From positions 124,001 through 188,000 of the forward strand of contig CAVOKY010000011.1 in the NCBI GenBank assembly GCA_963696645.1: a DNA stretch of 64,000 bases, given 5' to 3'. The notes under the pieces are model-generated. The model was not told the DNA's origin, made no database searches, and saw only the letters and a program-made list of their open reading frames with translations. Position 1 is the first letter of the stretch, and each line of letters starts with the position of its first letter. Positions 18,038 to 27,268 of the stretch are shown here, piece after piece. Source of the stretch: JAMXLO01 sp963696645. Lineage in GTDB: Bacteria > Pseudomonadota > Alphaproteobacteria > Acetobacterales > Acetobacteraceae. Both the position numbers and the translations under genes were made by a program.

Positions 18038-19345
18038 TTATCGTTGTGATGCCCGGTGTCGGATCGGGGGCTGATGGCCTGGTCCACCGACACGTGTTGA
18101 GTGTGCCACGGTGCTCACTTCGGGGAAGGTCCGGTGCTCGCCATCCTCGCCATGCTCGCGCGCTTCGGCGCGCTGCGCGTGGCTCCGGGTGGCTGCGCGC
18201 CTCCCATCCCCTCCGTTGCGCGCCGTGGCCCAGGCGTTGCCAGGTCGGGACGGGAAAGCCGTCGTGGCAGTCGAACCGGAAAGCCGGCTTGCCGTCTGGA
18301 TAACGATGTCGCGCTCTGGATTGAGGGTGACCGCCGCGACCGGTGTCCAGTCGCGGGTCTGCCGGCTCCATCGCCGTGGGTTGGCCAAGCGTGCCTGTTG
18401 GTAGAGTTCATGGCGGGCGGCGAGCAAGGCACGATCCTGGCCGGCGTGGCGCTGCGCCGGGGTCACGTAGCCGATGCCGCTGTGGCGGTGTTGGTCGTTG
18501 TACCAGTGAACGAAGCGCGCCGCCCATTCCCGCGCAGCATCGAGCCCGGCGAAGCCTTTGACCGGGAACTCAGGGCGGTATTTGGCGGTGCGGAACAAAG
18601 CCTCGGCATAGGGATTGTCGTCGCTGACGCGCGGCCGTGAATAGGACGGTTCGATGCCGAGCCAATGCAGCATGGCCAGAACCGTCGTGCCCTTCAGTGT
18701 CGCACCGTTGTCACCGTGCAAAACGGGCTTCACCGGCATGGCATGCACGGCTTCGCCGAGCGCGGTCCGACGGGCCAGATGCGCGGCGTGGTCGGCGCTG
18801 TCGGTATCATGTATCTCGGAGCCAACGATCTTCCGGCTGTCGAGATCGAGGATCAGGTACAAATAGAACCACCGCCCTTGCACAGTGGCAGGCAGGAACG
18901 TCACGTCCCAGCACCAGACATCTCCGGGTCCGGTGGCGATGTGCGTGGTTGGCGGGCGTGATCGACGCGGTGGCCGGGCGCGGCCCCGGCGGTTCATTTG
19001 GTCATGCGCGCGCAGCACCCGATGGAAACTGGATTCGCTGGCGATATAGACGCCTTCATCGGCCAGCACCGGAACGATCCTGGCAGGCGGGGTCTCTGCG
19101 AAACGCGGCTCGTTCGCTACCTCAACGATCCTTGCCCGTTCTTCTTCCGTCAGGGCATGCGTCGGCGCTGGCCGGATCGCGCCCGCCCGCCGGTCGCCGT
19201 GTGTCAGACCGTCGCTCTGCCGCCAGCGTTGGATGGTGCGTGGATCGACTCCCGCCAAAACACAGGCTTGTGCCTGCCGGCCACCGTTGGCACGGGCCTC
19301 GGCAATTTGGTCAATCAGGGTCTGGCGATCTTCCAGGCGGGTCAT
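18038..19345 (-). CDS. IS3 family transposase OrfB (second type)
   Basis: A 435-residue integrase-core transposase. DDE residues lie in WCWDVTFLPA, VLHGDNGATLK and NPYAEALFRTAKY, followed by the usual FVHWYNDQHRHSGIGYVTP. The C-terminus, from about residue 345, is an unusually long low-complexity Arg/His-rich tail, probably read-through past the normal end. The ATG overlaps the original orfA stop (ATGA). Confidence 0.85.
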   Translation of the reverse strand: MTRLEDRQTLIDQIAEARANGGRQAQACVLAGVDPRTIQRWRQSDGLTHGDRRAGAIRPAPTHALTEEERARIVEVANEPRFAETPPARIVPVLADEGVYIASESSFHRVLRAHDQMNRRGRARPPRRSRPPTTHIATGPGDVWCWDVTFLPATVQGRWFYLYLILDLDSRKIVGSEIHDTDSADHAAHLARRTALGEAVHAMPVKPVLHGDNGATLKGTTVLAMLHWLGIEPSYSRPRVSDDNPYAEALFRTAKYRPEFPVKGFAGLDAAREWAARFVHWYNDQHRHSGIGYVTPAQRHAGQDRALLAARHELYQQARLANPRRWSRQTRDWTPVAAVTLNPERDIVIQTASRLSGSTATTAFPSRPGNAWATARNGGDGRRAATRSHAQRAEAREHGEDGEHRTFPEVSTVAHSTRVGGPGHQPPIRHRASQR

Positions 19346-19846
19346 GCGTCCTCGCCTTCGTGGAAGATCGCCGCGAGTTTTTTTGACAGCACAAGCAAGG
19401 CGGCCGTTTCGGCCAATGCCCCCCGCCTACGCAGGGGCATGCTTGTCCTTGCGGTGCAACTCCCGCTCAAGCTCCTTGATCCGACGGCGCTCCTGCTTCA
19501 GGGCCACGCTTTCCGTCTCGCGGGGGTCGCCAAGACCACCAATCGCATCCTGCTTCCAGGTCTCCAGTTCGGTTGGATAGACGCCGTGTTCGCGGCACCA
19601 GGCACTTCGGGCGGCCTGGTTCATCGCCGCCGTCGCGATCACGGCTTCCAGCCGCGCCGCCGCGGTCCAATGCCGTGCCTCATCACCTGAAGGTTTGGCC
19701 AGGACTGCCAGGACTTGAGCACGCCAACGCTCCAGCGTTCCCATCCTGATCCCAACCGCCTGTGATACCGCTTCTACCGGCGAACTCTCCGACGGCAACA
19801 ATCGCGCGACTACGCGCTCTTTGAACTTCTGACCGTATCGAGCCAT
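19342..19846 (-). pseudogene. IS3 family transposase OrfA, broken by a 22-bp palindromic insertion
   Basis: The intact part (19846-19442) opens MARYGQKFKERVVARLLPSE and contains the HTH. After LHRKDK the frame is thrown by 22 extra bases (19420-19441), so it stops early at HAPA. Skipping them restores ALAETAALLVLSKKLAAI and the normal end at 19342, including the slippery A7 run used for OrfAB fusion. Confidence 0.75.
19420..19441. repeat. REP-like palindrome inserted in IS3 orfA
   Basis: The 22-bp segment contains CCCCGCCTACGCAGGGG and, with its edge, forms an ATGCCCC/GGGGCAT stem. A close relative, CCCCGCTTGCGCAGGGG, is at 40644-40660. Confidence 0.5.
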
Positions 19847-19905
19847 TTACCCTCGTCCTGCACCCCCTTGGGCCTGATCCTATGTAGGCGGCAACTGGTC
19901 TGACA

Positions 19906-20635
19906 CAGGGGGCATCATCAGCCATGCTGTCTGGCTATAGCGTGTTCAGCCTCAGCCTGCGCGACGTCGAATTGCTTCTGGCCGAGCGCGGCATCGTCGT
20001 CTCCTACGAGACCGTACGGCGCTGGTGCAAGAAATTCGGCCAGAGCTTTGCCATCCGCGTGCGACGCCGCCGGCCACGGCCAGGGGACAAGTGGCACATG
20101 GACGAAGTCTTCATCCAGATCTGCGGTGTGCAGCACTGTCTCTGGCGCGCCGTCGATCAGGATGGTGTCGCGCTCGACATTTTGGTTCAGGCCCGGCGCG
20201 ATGCCAACGCGGCGAAGCGCTTCTTCAAGCGGATTCTGAAGGGATTGCAATATGTGCCGTGGGTCATCGTGACCGACAAGCTGAGAAGCTATGGTGTGGC
20301 GCAGCGCCACCTGCTTTCCGGCGTCGAGCACCGACAGAACCGCTATCTCAACAATCGCGCCGAGAACTCACACCGACCGACGCGACGCCGAGGGCGGCAG
20401 ATGCAACGGTTTAAATCGCCCGAGCAGGCCCAGGATTTCCTCTTCGCTCATGCATTCATTCATAGCCACTTCCATCCACGCCGACACGTCATGGCAGCCA
20501 CCGCCTACCGCGCAGTCCGATCCACGGCATTCAATGTCTGGCAGCAGGAGACGTGCGCTCGGCATCCGTCGTGATCAACAGTGCAACCGCCCTCCGGGCC
20601 CCACGTCACCGCTCGAAGTTAACGTGACAATGCCC
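19906..20635 (+). pseudogene. IS6 family transposase remnant
   Basis: The frame 19924-20574 encodes most of an IS6-type DDE transposase: LSLRDVELLLAERGIVVSYE, KWHMDEVFIQI, VIVTDKLRSYGVA and HRQNRYLNNRAENSH. The normal N-terminus is lost where the IS3 element ends at 19905, and the leading HAVWLY/FSLSL junction is frameshifted. The sequence GTTAACGTGACAATGCCCC near 20620 may be its surviving terminal repeat. A similar GTTAAC-TGACAAT sequence occurs near 26550. Confidence 0.75.
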
Positions 20636-20639
20636 CCCC

Positions 20640-21025
20640 GCATGCTGGCCGGGGTCACGATCCGTATCTCAGCCTTTCGGATGATCGAGCCGTTGCCCGG
20701 ACGACAAAAGGATGAGGCGATTGCGCGTGCTGCAGTCTTCCGTAGTGATCGGATGCCGAAGTTCCTCGGCTGGTTCGAGCGAATTCTAGAGGCGAACCCG
20801 AGGCGAGCGGATCGCCTGGTTGGCAGCTCCGTCACCTATGCCGATCTGTCCTTGTTCCAGTTGATCGAGGGACTGTGGTTTGCGTTCCCCTCGCGTCCGC
20901 GCGTGCCAGCCCTGCACGAGGCAGTGGCGGAACGGCCGCGACTGAAAGCCTATCTGGCGAGCGAACGGCGCGTGCCGTTCAAGGAGACCGGGATCTTCCG
21001 CCGCAATTCGAAGCTGGATGGTTAG
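20640..21025 (+). pseudogene. Glutathione S-transferase, C-terminal fragment
   Basis: Only the all-helical C-terminal GST domain remains: AVFRSDRMPKFLGWFERIL, VTYADLSLFQLIEGLWFAF and the end GIFRRNSKLDG. The N-terminal thioredoxin-like domain that binds glutathione is absent, replaced by the IS6 remnant. No start codon with a ribosome site precedes it. Confidence 0.7.
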
Positions 21026-21386
21026 CAACAAAGGCCCCGGTGCAAGTTTGCTGAGACGCCATCGGTTCCACTTCCACGAGCAGCCCGCCTGCGCCAGACT
21101 CTGCACGGTCGCTTCGGCGGGCTGCTTATCCACAGCTCCCGCCAAACCTGATGGGGCATGTACAATGTAACGAAGATGATGAATCGGATCATGACAAACA
21201 CCTGCGATTAAAGGGCCGAAACACACTCTCTTCGTCGCCACGTTCTGGTGTCAGTCATTCGGTGGTGCTCTGCGGGCGCCCGCACGCACATGATTTCCTG
21301 AGGGTCAAATAGAACGCTGGGGTCGACGTTGCGGTAACTGCCAGTCTTGGCGAACGCCTCAAGCGCGCCCCCAGGCGCAGAATTGC
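21026..21386. other. Intergenic stretch with one hairpin
   Basis: No gene is seen. Arms AGCAGCCCGCC (21079-21089) and GGCGGGCTGCT (21116-21126) can form an 11-bp stem, possibly a terminator for the former GST gene. The rest has no recognisable structure. Confidence 0.5.
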
Positions 21387-23240
21387 TCAGATGAGCGACG
21401 ATACCGAGCTTCCAGTGGCTGTGGCGTCGCTCTCACCCGACCGCTCCTCGGCAGGGCCTTCGCTCCGGGTCAGATTTAGCGCGGTATTCACCAACGCGAC
21501 GTGGCTAAACGCCTGCGGGAAGTTCCCCATCTGCCGCTTTGTGCGAGGATCGTACTCCTCAGCCAGGAGACCAACGTCATTTCGCAGCGCAAGAACCCGT
21601 TCAAACATAGCCAACGCTTCCGCTCTCCGGCCCGCGAGGATAAGGTTATCAGCGTACCACAGGCTGCAGGCGACGAACGCACCCTCGCCAGGTGGTAGCC
21701 CATCTTCTGTCTGCCCCGTGTCATACCGGAACACCAGACCATCGAACACCAGCCTTCGCTCGATCGCGGCAAGTGTCCCCGCTACGCGCGGATCATCCAC
21801 CGGCAAAAACCCGACCAGCGGCATTAGCAAAAGGCTTGCATCCAGCGTGTTTGATCCGTATGCCTGCACGAAGCTATTGAGCTCTGGATCAAATGCTTTG
21901 CTGCAAATGTCAGCATGGATATGGTCGCGCAGCACAATCCAGCGGTCCATCGGGCCCTCGGCGCCAAGCTGCTGCACCGCCTTGACCGCTCGGTCGAAAG
22001 CTACCCATGCCATGACCTTTGAGTGCGTAAATTGCTGCCGAGGTCCACGCACTTCCCAGATACCTTCATCCGGCTGATCCCAATTGCCCTCGAGGTATTC
22101 CATCAGCACGGCGCCTATCGCGCGTGACCGTGCATTGGGCGGCATGCCTTGAAGGCGCGCCTGGAACATTGCGTCAGCCACCTCGCCAAAGACATCAAGC
22201 TGGAGCTGCGAAGCTGCGGCATTGCCGATGCGCACCGGACTCGCCGTTTCGAAGCCCGGAAGCCATGTCGCTTCCCACTCAGGCAAACGCCGCTCGCCGC
22301 CGATCCCGTACATGATCTGCATCTGCTCTGGACTGCCAGCGACCGCCCGCATCAGCCAACCGCGCCAGGCGCGCGCCTCCTCGGCATAGCCGGCACCGCC
22401 GAGCGCCAGCAGCGTGAACGTGGCGTCGCGCAGCCAACAGTATCGATAATCCCAGTTGCGCACGCCACCGTGCTGTTCCGGCAGCGAGGTCGTGGGCGCT
22501 GCCACTATGCCACCAGTGGGTGCATATGTCAGGCCTTTCAATACCAAAAGCGATTGTTTCACCACATCAGTCAACCGGCCGGCCGGCGCACATCGATCCG
22601 ACCAGGCTCGCCAGGCTGTCTCGGTGTTGCGCAATGCCTCTTGGGCGTCCAGCCATGGATCAAGAGCTTGGTGCGATGGATAGTAGCTTAGCACGAAGGG
22701 AATACAATCGCCCGCATGCACAGTGAATTCGGCGACCGTGGTGTGATCCTCGCCGCGATGCGGGACAGGCGACCGCAGCAGCACCATCTCCGGACCGCAG
22801 ATGGCCCGAATGGTGCCATCCTCCAATGCTTCGACCCAGGGTACGGCCGACCCGTATTCGAAACGCAATACTACTTCGCTGCCCATTGTTACGCTGCCCG
22901 AGATGCCGCGGACCATTCGCACAACGTGCGATGTCGCCAAGCCGAGCGGCATGAATTCGGTCAGCTCGACCGATCCATTGGCGTTGTCGAAGCGGGTGAT
23001 CAGAACCAGCGTCCCGTCGTTGTATTTGCGCGACACACGCACGGCACCCTTGGGCGCGAGGCGCCAACATCCGTGCTCGGGGTTCCCAAGCAGTGCGGCG
23101 AAGCAGGCGCTGGAGTCGAAGCGCGGCCAACATAGCCAGTCGATTGCACCGTCGCGACTTACCAGCGCTGCCGTGATGCAGTTGCCGATGAAGGCATAGT
23201 CCTCGAGACGGGCGCAGGACGACGGCGGGGGCTCGGACAT
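21387..23240 (-). CDS. Glycoside hydrolase family 15 protein (glucoamylase/trehalase-like)
   Basis: A 617-residue enzyme with the two-domain layout of bacterial GH15 proteins: an N-terminal beta-sandwich (RLEDYAFIGNCITAALVSRD, GAIDWLCWPRFDSS) and a C-terminal alpha/alpha barrel. Barrel signatures are GVRNWDYRYCWLRDATF and GEGAFVACSLWYADNLILAGR, the latter near the catalytic base. Members hydrolyse alpha-glucosides or trehalose. There is no signal peptide, so it is cytoplasmic. The start at 23240 (MSEPPPS) is preferred; the frame upstream to 23456 has no homologous character. It is intact among IS elements, with no sugar-metabolism partner nearby. Confidence 0.85.
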   Translation of the reverse strand: MSEPPPSSCARLEDYAFIGNCITAALVSRDGAIDWLCWPRFDSSACFAALLGNPEHGCWRLAPKGAVRVSRKYNDGTLVLITRFDNANGSVELTEFMPLGLATSHVVRMVRGISGSVTMGSEVVLRFEYGSAVPWVEALEDGTIRAICGPEMVLLRSPVPHRGEDHTTVAEFTVHAGDCIPFVLSYYPSHQALDPWLDAQEALRNTETAWRAWSDRCAPAGRLTDVVKQSLLVLKGLTYAPTGGIVAAPTTSLPEQHGGVRNWDYRYCWLRDATFTLLALGGAGYAEEARAWRGWLMRAVAGSPEQMQIMYGIGGERRLPEWEATWLPGFETASPVRIGNAAASQLQLDVFGEVADAMFQARLQGMPPNARSRAIGAVLMEYLEGNWDQPDEGIWEVRGPRQQFTHSKVMAWVAFDRAVKAVQQLGAEGPMDRWIVLRDHIHADICSKAFDPELNSFVQAYGSNTLDASLLLMPLVGFLPVDDPRVAGTLAAIERRLVFDGLVFRYDTGQTEDGLPPGEGAFVACSLWYADNLILAGRRAEALAMFERVLALRNDVGLLAEEYDPRTKRQMGNFPQAFSHVALVNTALNLTRSEGPAEERSGESDATATGSSVSSLI

Positions 23241-23779
23241 TCGGGTCTCCGGCAGCAGGCGACGCAGCGAGTCGATTGTGGGATTCTCCACTTTGCAAAG
23301 GGCCGCACTAAGGCAGCCGCGGCAGCAGTTATTCAAAGTAACGTGAATCTCGAAGGTGCATGTTGCGCGACCCACACAACATTTGGCCACAACAAACAGG
23401 AAGTTTATCCTGCCCGGGGAGGCAGCCCTGCCGGACACATATGTTTCGGCGCCCAATCTTGACCCCGCGTCATTTCTGTCTATGGCATTGACATGGTTGA
23501 TATTTCATCCGTTCGCATCGAGGGGCGATCGGCTTCCGTCATTGACCCCTTTCCTGCGCCCTCATGATATTGATCTCATTCGCAATTTTGGCCTTCCACC
23601 AGGGTTAAAATTGGCCGCCGAAGGGGGGCAAGCACCGACGCCGGAACACACGGTTCCAATCACAGCCACTCGTTGCGCCACCTGTGCGCCGCGCCGCCAA
23701 GCCAAAAACGCTCTAAGTTCCCGCGTGTTGGGTCATTGGCTCCGGCCGCTGTTCAAGTGCTGGTATCCTGGCCTGGCAA
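23241..23779. other. Intergenic region with no recognisable gene
   Basis: It contains a plus-strand open frame (23356-23820), but its codon use and product resemble nothing known. Base composition is somewhat lower in GC than the neighbours. It probably holds the promoter of the GH15 gene and relics of mobile DNA. Confidence 0.4.
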
Positions 23780-24913
23780 ACGAAACTCGTGCCAATAAAG
23801 ATGAGACATCCCTCGAATAGGTTGCTGGGCATCCCGTTGGCGTCCAGCGACGACGAGCCTTGACGGATGCCGTGATCGCATTCGCGCCGGACAGCGGCAT
23901 GACCGCCGCGGCCTGTGCCGCGCTCGGGGTCTCACGCGCCAGCGTACAGCGCAGGCGCGCCCGCCTGGCCGCGCCGCCGGCGATCGTCCGTCCGCGACCG
24001 AGGCCGCCCCGAGCGCTGAGCATCCCGCAACAACAGCTGGTGCTGGATCTGCTGCACGCGCCGCGCTTTGCCGACCAGGCGCCCGCCGAGATCTACGCCA
24101 GTCTGCTCGATGAAGACGTCTATCATTGCTCGATCCGCACCATGTACCGCATCCTCGGCCAGCACGGCGAAGTCCGCGAACGCCGCGAGCAGTTGCGGCA
24201 TCCAGCCTATCAAAAACCCGAACTGCTGGCGGAACGTCCGAATGAGGTGTGGTCCTGGGACATCACCAAGCTGATGGGACCCGCCAAGTGGACCTACTTC
24301 TATCTCTACGTCATCCTCGACATCTTCAGCCGCCGGGTGGTTGGTTGGTGTGTCGCCGATGCGGAAAGTGCCGCGCAATTCAAGCCACTGTTCGATGACG
24401 CGATCACGAAACATGATGTGCCGCCCGGCCAGCTCGCCCTGCATGCCGACCGTGGCGGACCGATGAAGGCCAAGGCCACCGCGCTGCTGCTCGCTGATCT
24501 CGGCGTGACCCGCTCGCACAATCGGCCACACACATCGAACGACAACCCATTCTCCGAAAGCCACTTCAAGACCTTGAAGTATCAGCCACGGTTCCCCCAA
24601 CGCTTCGGCTGCATCGAGGACGCCAGAAGCTTCTGCCGACGCTTCTTCGACTGGTACAACCAGGATCATCATCACGTCGGGATCGGCCTGATGACCCCAG
24701 ATCAGGTGCATTATGGCCAGACCGACGCCGTCTATACCGCCCGTCAGCTCACACTCGATCGTGCGTTCCACGAAAACCCCGCGCGCTTCGTCAACAGGCC
24801 ACCAACACCACCTGCCAAACCAACCGCAGCTTGGATCAATCAACCACAGGCAACGTCAATCATCCGAGCCTAAATGCCGATCCCGGCTGTATCAAAGTCG
24901 TTGACACGTTCCG
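23780..24913 (+). mobile_element. IS3-family element, copy B (lacks most of orfA)
   Basis: From 23822 to 24913 it is nearly identical to copy A (opposite orientation), covering the last ~15 codons of orfA, all of orfB and the end ...TTGACACGTTCCG. At the left a diverged terminal repeat CGTGCCAATAAAGATGAGAC (23789 onward) is followed directly by the orfA tail. About 460 bp relative to copy A are gone. Confidence 0.75.
23860..24873 (+). CDS. IS3 family transposase OrfB (copy B)
   Basis: 337 residues, with the same DDE blocks as copy A (WSWDITKL, LHADRGGPM, FSESHFKTL) and one visible difference (Asp in LLDEDVYHC). With orfA deleted, no OrfAB fusion can be made from this copy, so it would need help in trans. 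The TTG start lacks its orfA translational coupling. Confidence 0.88.
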   Translation: MTDAVIAFAPDSGMTAAACAALGVSRASVQRRRARLAAPPAIVRPRPRPPRALSIPQQQLVLDLLHAPRFADQAPAEIYASLLDEDVYHCSIRTMYRILGQHGEVRERREQLRHPAYQKPELLAERPNEVWSWDITKLMGPAKWTYFYLYVILDIFSRRVVGWCVADAESAAQFKPLFDDAITKHDVPPGQLALHADRGGPMKAKATALLLADLGVTRSHNRPHTSNDNPFSESHFKTLKYQPRFPQRFGCIEDARSFCRRFFDWYNQDHHHVGIGLMTPDQVHYGQTDAVYTARQLTLDRAFHENPARFVNRPPTPPAKPTAAWINQPQATSIIRA

Positions 24914-25005
24914 CAATGCATCAGGCCGCGTTCAATGCGCAGTGGCTTGACCACCCCACACGTCGTAATGCTCTCCTTGAAATCAACTTCTCCCTGGAGC
25001 GCCCC

Positions 25006-25980
25006 GTGCTGACCTATGATTTTCGCCTGCCGCCCGGTCCGCGGACCGTCGAATACGCGCTACTGGCAGAAGACCTCGGCTTCCGAGCGGTCTGGTGCCC
25101 CGAGGTTCCCGCCTTCGGCCACGACATATGGGTCACTCTCGCCCGCATCGCCGAAAAGACGAACCGCATCAGATTTGGCCCCTCTGTGCTGATCCCGAGC
25201 TATCGCCACCCGATGGCTCAGGCTTCGGCTATCGCGACGCTCGAACAGATCGCGCCGGGACGCCTGATGGTTGGGTTCGGCACCGGCTTTACGGGGCGCG
25301 CGGGGATGGGGAAGAAGCCCTTGAGCCTCGCGAGCATGCGTACGCATATCGGGCAGGTTAAGGCCTTGCTGCACGGCGACATTGCCGACATCGACGGTGG
25401 TCTGGCCCAGATCCTCGCGTCCGACGGTTGGTTGCCCGACCGTCCGATCAACGTGCCATTCTACTTGGCGGGCCAAGGCCCAAAGGCCCGCGCGCTCGCC
25501 AAAGACATTGGCGACGGCCTGATTTCCCTCGGCGGCCCGGCCGAAGGGTTCGAGACCTGCCTCGTGTCAACCAACGGCACGGTGCTCGATGATGGGGAGG
25601 ACGTCACCTCGCCGCGCGCCTCGGCCGCCCTCAAACCGATCATCGCGCTTGCCTATCACCATAGATACACGACCGATCCGGAAAGTGTGAAGGAATTGCC
25701 GAACGGCGAAGCGTGGCTGGCGAGTGTCGAACGTGTGGACGAGAATGTTCGCCACCTCTCTGTTCATCGCGGTCATAACCTCGACGTTTCAAACGGCCAC
25801 GACGCGCTGGTGGACGTGTCCAACGCCAAACAGATGACCTTCACAGGCACTCGCGACGAGCTACGCGAACGTCTCACGCAGCTCGAGGCCAGGGGCGCTT
25901 CCGGCATCATCTTCGGGACCAGCGGTTACGATGTCGAGCGGGAGCTGAGGGCCTACGCGGAGGTTGCGGGATTGAGGTGA
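25006..25980 (+). CDS. Luciferase-like (LLM class) flavin-dependent oxidoreductase
   Basis: A 324-residue TIM-barrel flavin oxidoreductase of the bacterial luciferase / F420-dependent reductase superfamily. Visible blocks are EYALLAEDLGFRAVWCPEVP, RIRFGPSVLIPSYRHPMAQA, GRLMVGFGTGFTGR and, at the end, LEARGASGIIFGTSGY. The GTG at 25006 is chosen because CTGGAG precedes it by six bases and the family N-terminus (LTYDFRLPPG) starts there. Upstream in-frame codons run into IS copy B, whose right end is at 24913. The insertion therefore sits just in front of this gene and may have changed its promoter. The substrate is unknown. Confidence 0.75.
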   Translation: MLTYDFRLPPGPRTVEYALLAEDLGFRAVWCPEVPAFGHDIWVTLARIAEKTNRIRFGPSVLIPSYRHPMAQASAIATLEQIAPGRLMVGFGTGFTGRAGMGKKPLSLASMRTHIGQVKALLHGDIADIDGGLAQILASDGWLPDRPINVPFYLAGQGPKARALAKDIGDGLISLGGPAEGFETCLVSTNGTVLDDGEDVTSPRASAALKPIIALAYHHRYTTDPESVKELPNGEAWLASVERVDENVRHLSVHRGHNLDVSNGHDALVDVSNAKQMTFTGTRDELRERLTQLEARGASGIIFGTSGYDVERELRAYAEVAGLR

Positions 25981-26059
25981 CCGAGGTGCGGCGCTTACTG
26001 GTCAGCAAGGATCAACACGCACGCAACATATTGCTGGCTCTTGCACTGATCGAAGGCCG

Positions 26060-26239
26060 ATGTCCGAAACGCCACATCTGGGCCCGACGTGGACTGTCGC
26101 AATATCACCCGATCCGCTGGTCTGGTCTCACAGAAATCCCGAAGTCAATCTGCGCGATGCAATCGCCAAGATCGTCGAAGGCCACCTCACCAATCGGATC
26201 GCCGAACCGATATCATGGCAACCAACAATCGCACACTGA
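26060..26239 (+). CDS. Hypothetical 59-residue protein, possible IS66 transposase tail
   Basis: A short frame MSETPHLGPTWTVAI..., ending NLRDAIAKIVEGHLTNRIAEP. The last 30 residues loosely resemble the C-terminal tail of IS66 TnpC transposases (LxDxIxxIxxGHxxxRIxELxPW). It could equally be a random frame. There is no clear ribosome site. Confidence 0.3.
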   Translation: MSETPHLGPTWTVAISPDPLVWSHRNPEVNLRDAIAKIVEGHLTNRIAEPISWQPTIAH

Positions 26240-26607
26240 TCCAACGGCCATCATCGGACCTTTACGCACGGGGTGCGGCGTATCCATCCGGCTGGCACCG
26301 CCCGGTCGGGTCGGCCGGGGTGTCAGGCGGCCAGCTCGGATGGAATGCTGACCGAGACGCTCATGCCGCCCTGCCTTGAGCCGGCTATTGGCCGGCACGG
26401 CGAGGTTGCTAAGCGATCGGGCGTTGTTCAACGGCGACGTTACGCAAGGCGACCGTCTCGCCCCCAGGCACTGAGGCCTGATCGTAGTGGTGAGGTCCCG
26501 CACAGGCCAGCTCACCCGATACAGCGACCGGATTCGCTCCGTTTCCGGTTAACTTGACAATCCCCGATCACCTTATACACCCGAAGCGGGGAACTGAGGA
26601 GACGACC
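26240..26607. other. Intergenic region before the dehydrogenase operon
   Basis: No gene is recognised. Near 26550 GTTAACTTGACAATCCCC resembles the presumed end of the IS6 remnant (near 20620), so this may be IS debris. The TTGACA within it, followed by TATACA, could serve as a promoter for the operon, but the spacing is short. Confidence 0.35.
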
Positions 26608-27267
26608 TTGAGCGACAACCCGAGCGCGGCTTCCTATCTGTATTTGCTGGAGCCCGAGATTCACTTTCTCGAAGCCGCCGTCGAGCATCTGATTCCCACC
26701 GATGAGCTGGCCCCCGGGGCGCGCGATGCCGGCGCGGTCGTCTACATCGACCGCCAATTGGCCGGCTCCTGGGGCACGCACGGCCGAATGTATCGTGGCG
26801 GTCCATGGATGGAGGGCACCCCGCAGCAGGGCTATCAATCGCGCTTCACGCCACAGGAAGTCTACCGTATCGCGATTCGCGAGATCGACCAGCACTGCAA
26901 GGCTGCGTTCGGCCGAAATTTCGCGCAGCTTCCCGGTGACCGGCAACTGCGCTTGCTCCAGCAATTGGAGAAGGACGAAATCGCGTTGCCTTCGCTGTCA
27001 TCGAAATTCTTCTTCGACCTGCTGTGGCGCAACACCGACGAAGGGTATTTCGCCGATCCGCTGTACGGCGGCAACCGCGACAAAGTGGGTTGGAAACTGC
27101 TCGGATTCCCCGGACTGCCCAGCGGCGAATACCGCCACCTGGTCACCAGCAGTGAGCCGTACCACGCCGAACCCGTCAGCGTACTCGACGTCCAGACCGG
27201 GAAGGTGCCGGTCGACGCGGAAGGCTTTCCGAAGCACGTTGTTATCAGGCGCGACAAGGAAGGCTAA
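26608..27267 (+). CDS. Gluconate 2-dehydrogenase subunit 3 family protein
   Basis: A ~219-residue small (gamma) subunit of a membrane-associated flavin dehydrogenase. It shows the typical LEPEIHFLEAAVEHLIPTDE start, then GAVVYIDRQLAG, PQEVYRIAIREID and a C-terminal FADPLYGGNRDKVGWKLLGF. In Acetobacteraceae such subunits assemble the FAD subunit for periplasmic sugar or sugar-acid oxidation. The TTG at 26608 is chosen because GAGGAG lies just upstream; an ATG at 26554 has no ribosome site. It is followed after one base by the GMC subunit. Confidence 0.8.
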   Translation: MSDNPSAASYLYLLEPEIHFLEAAVEHLIPTDELAPGARDAGAVVYIDRQLAGSWGTHGRMYRGGPWMEGTPQQGYQSRFTPQEVYRIAIREIDQHCKAAFGRNFAQLPGDRQLRLLQQLEKDEIALPSLSSKFFFDLLWRNTDEGYFADPLYGGNRDKVGWKLLGFPGLPSGEYRHLVTSSEPYHAEPVSVLDVQTGKVPVDAEGFPKHVVIRRDKEG

Positions 27268-27268
27268 G

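Larger units (their letters stand above)
17996..19905 (-). mobile_element. IS3-family element (second type)
   Basis: The ends TGTCAAGCAAGCTGCCGC and, inward from the right, TGTCAGACCAGTTGCCGC are related inverted repeats. No target duplication is seen; the flanks are unrelated IS remnants (ISKra4 left, IS6 right), so deletion or recombination has occurred. OrfA carries a 22-bp insertion, so this copy is probably immobile by itself. Confidence 0.75.

Noticed and set aside
23356..23820. Plus-strand 154-codon open frame
   Set aside because: No family character, no ribosome site, and the 3' part runs into an IS end. Treated as chance.
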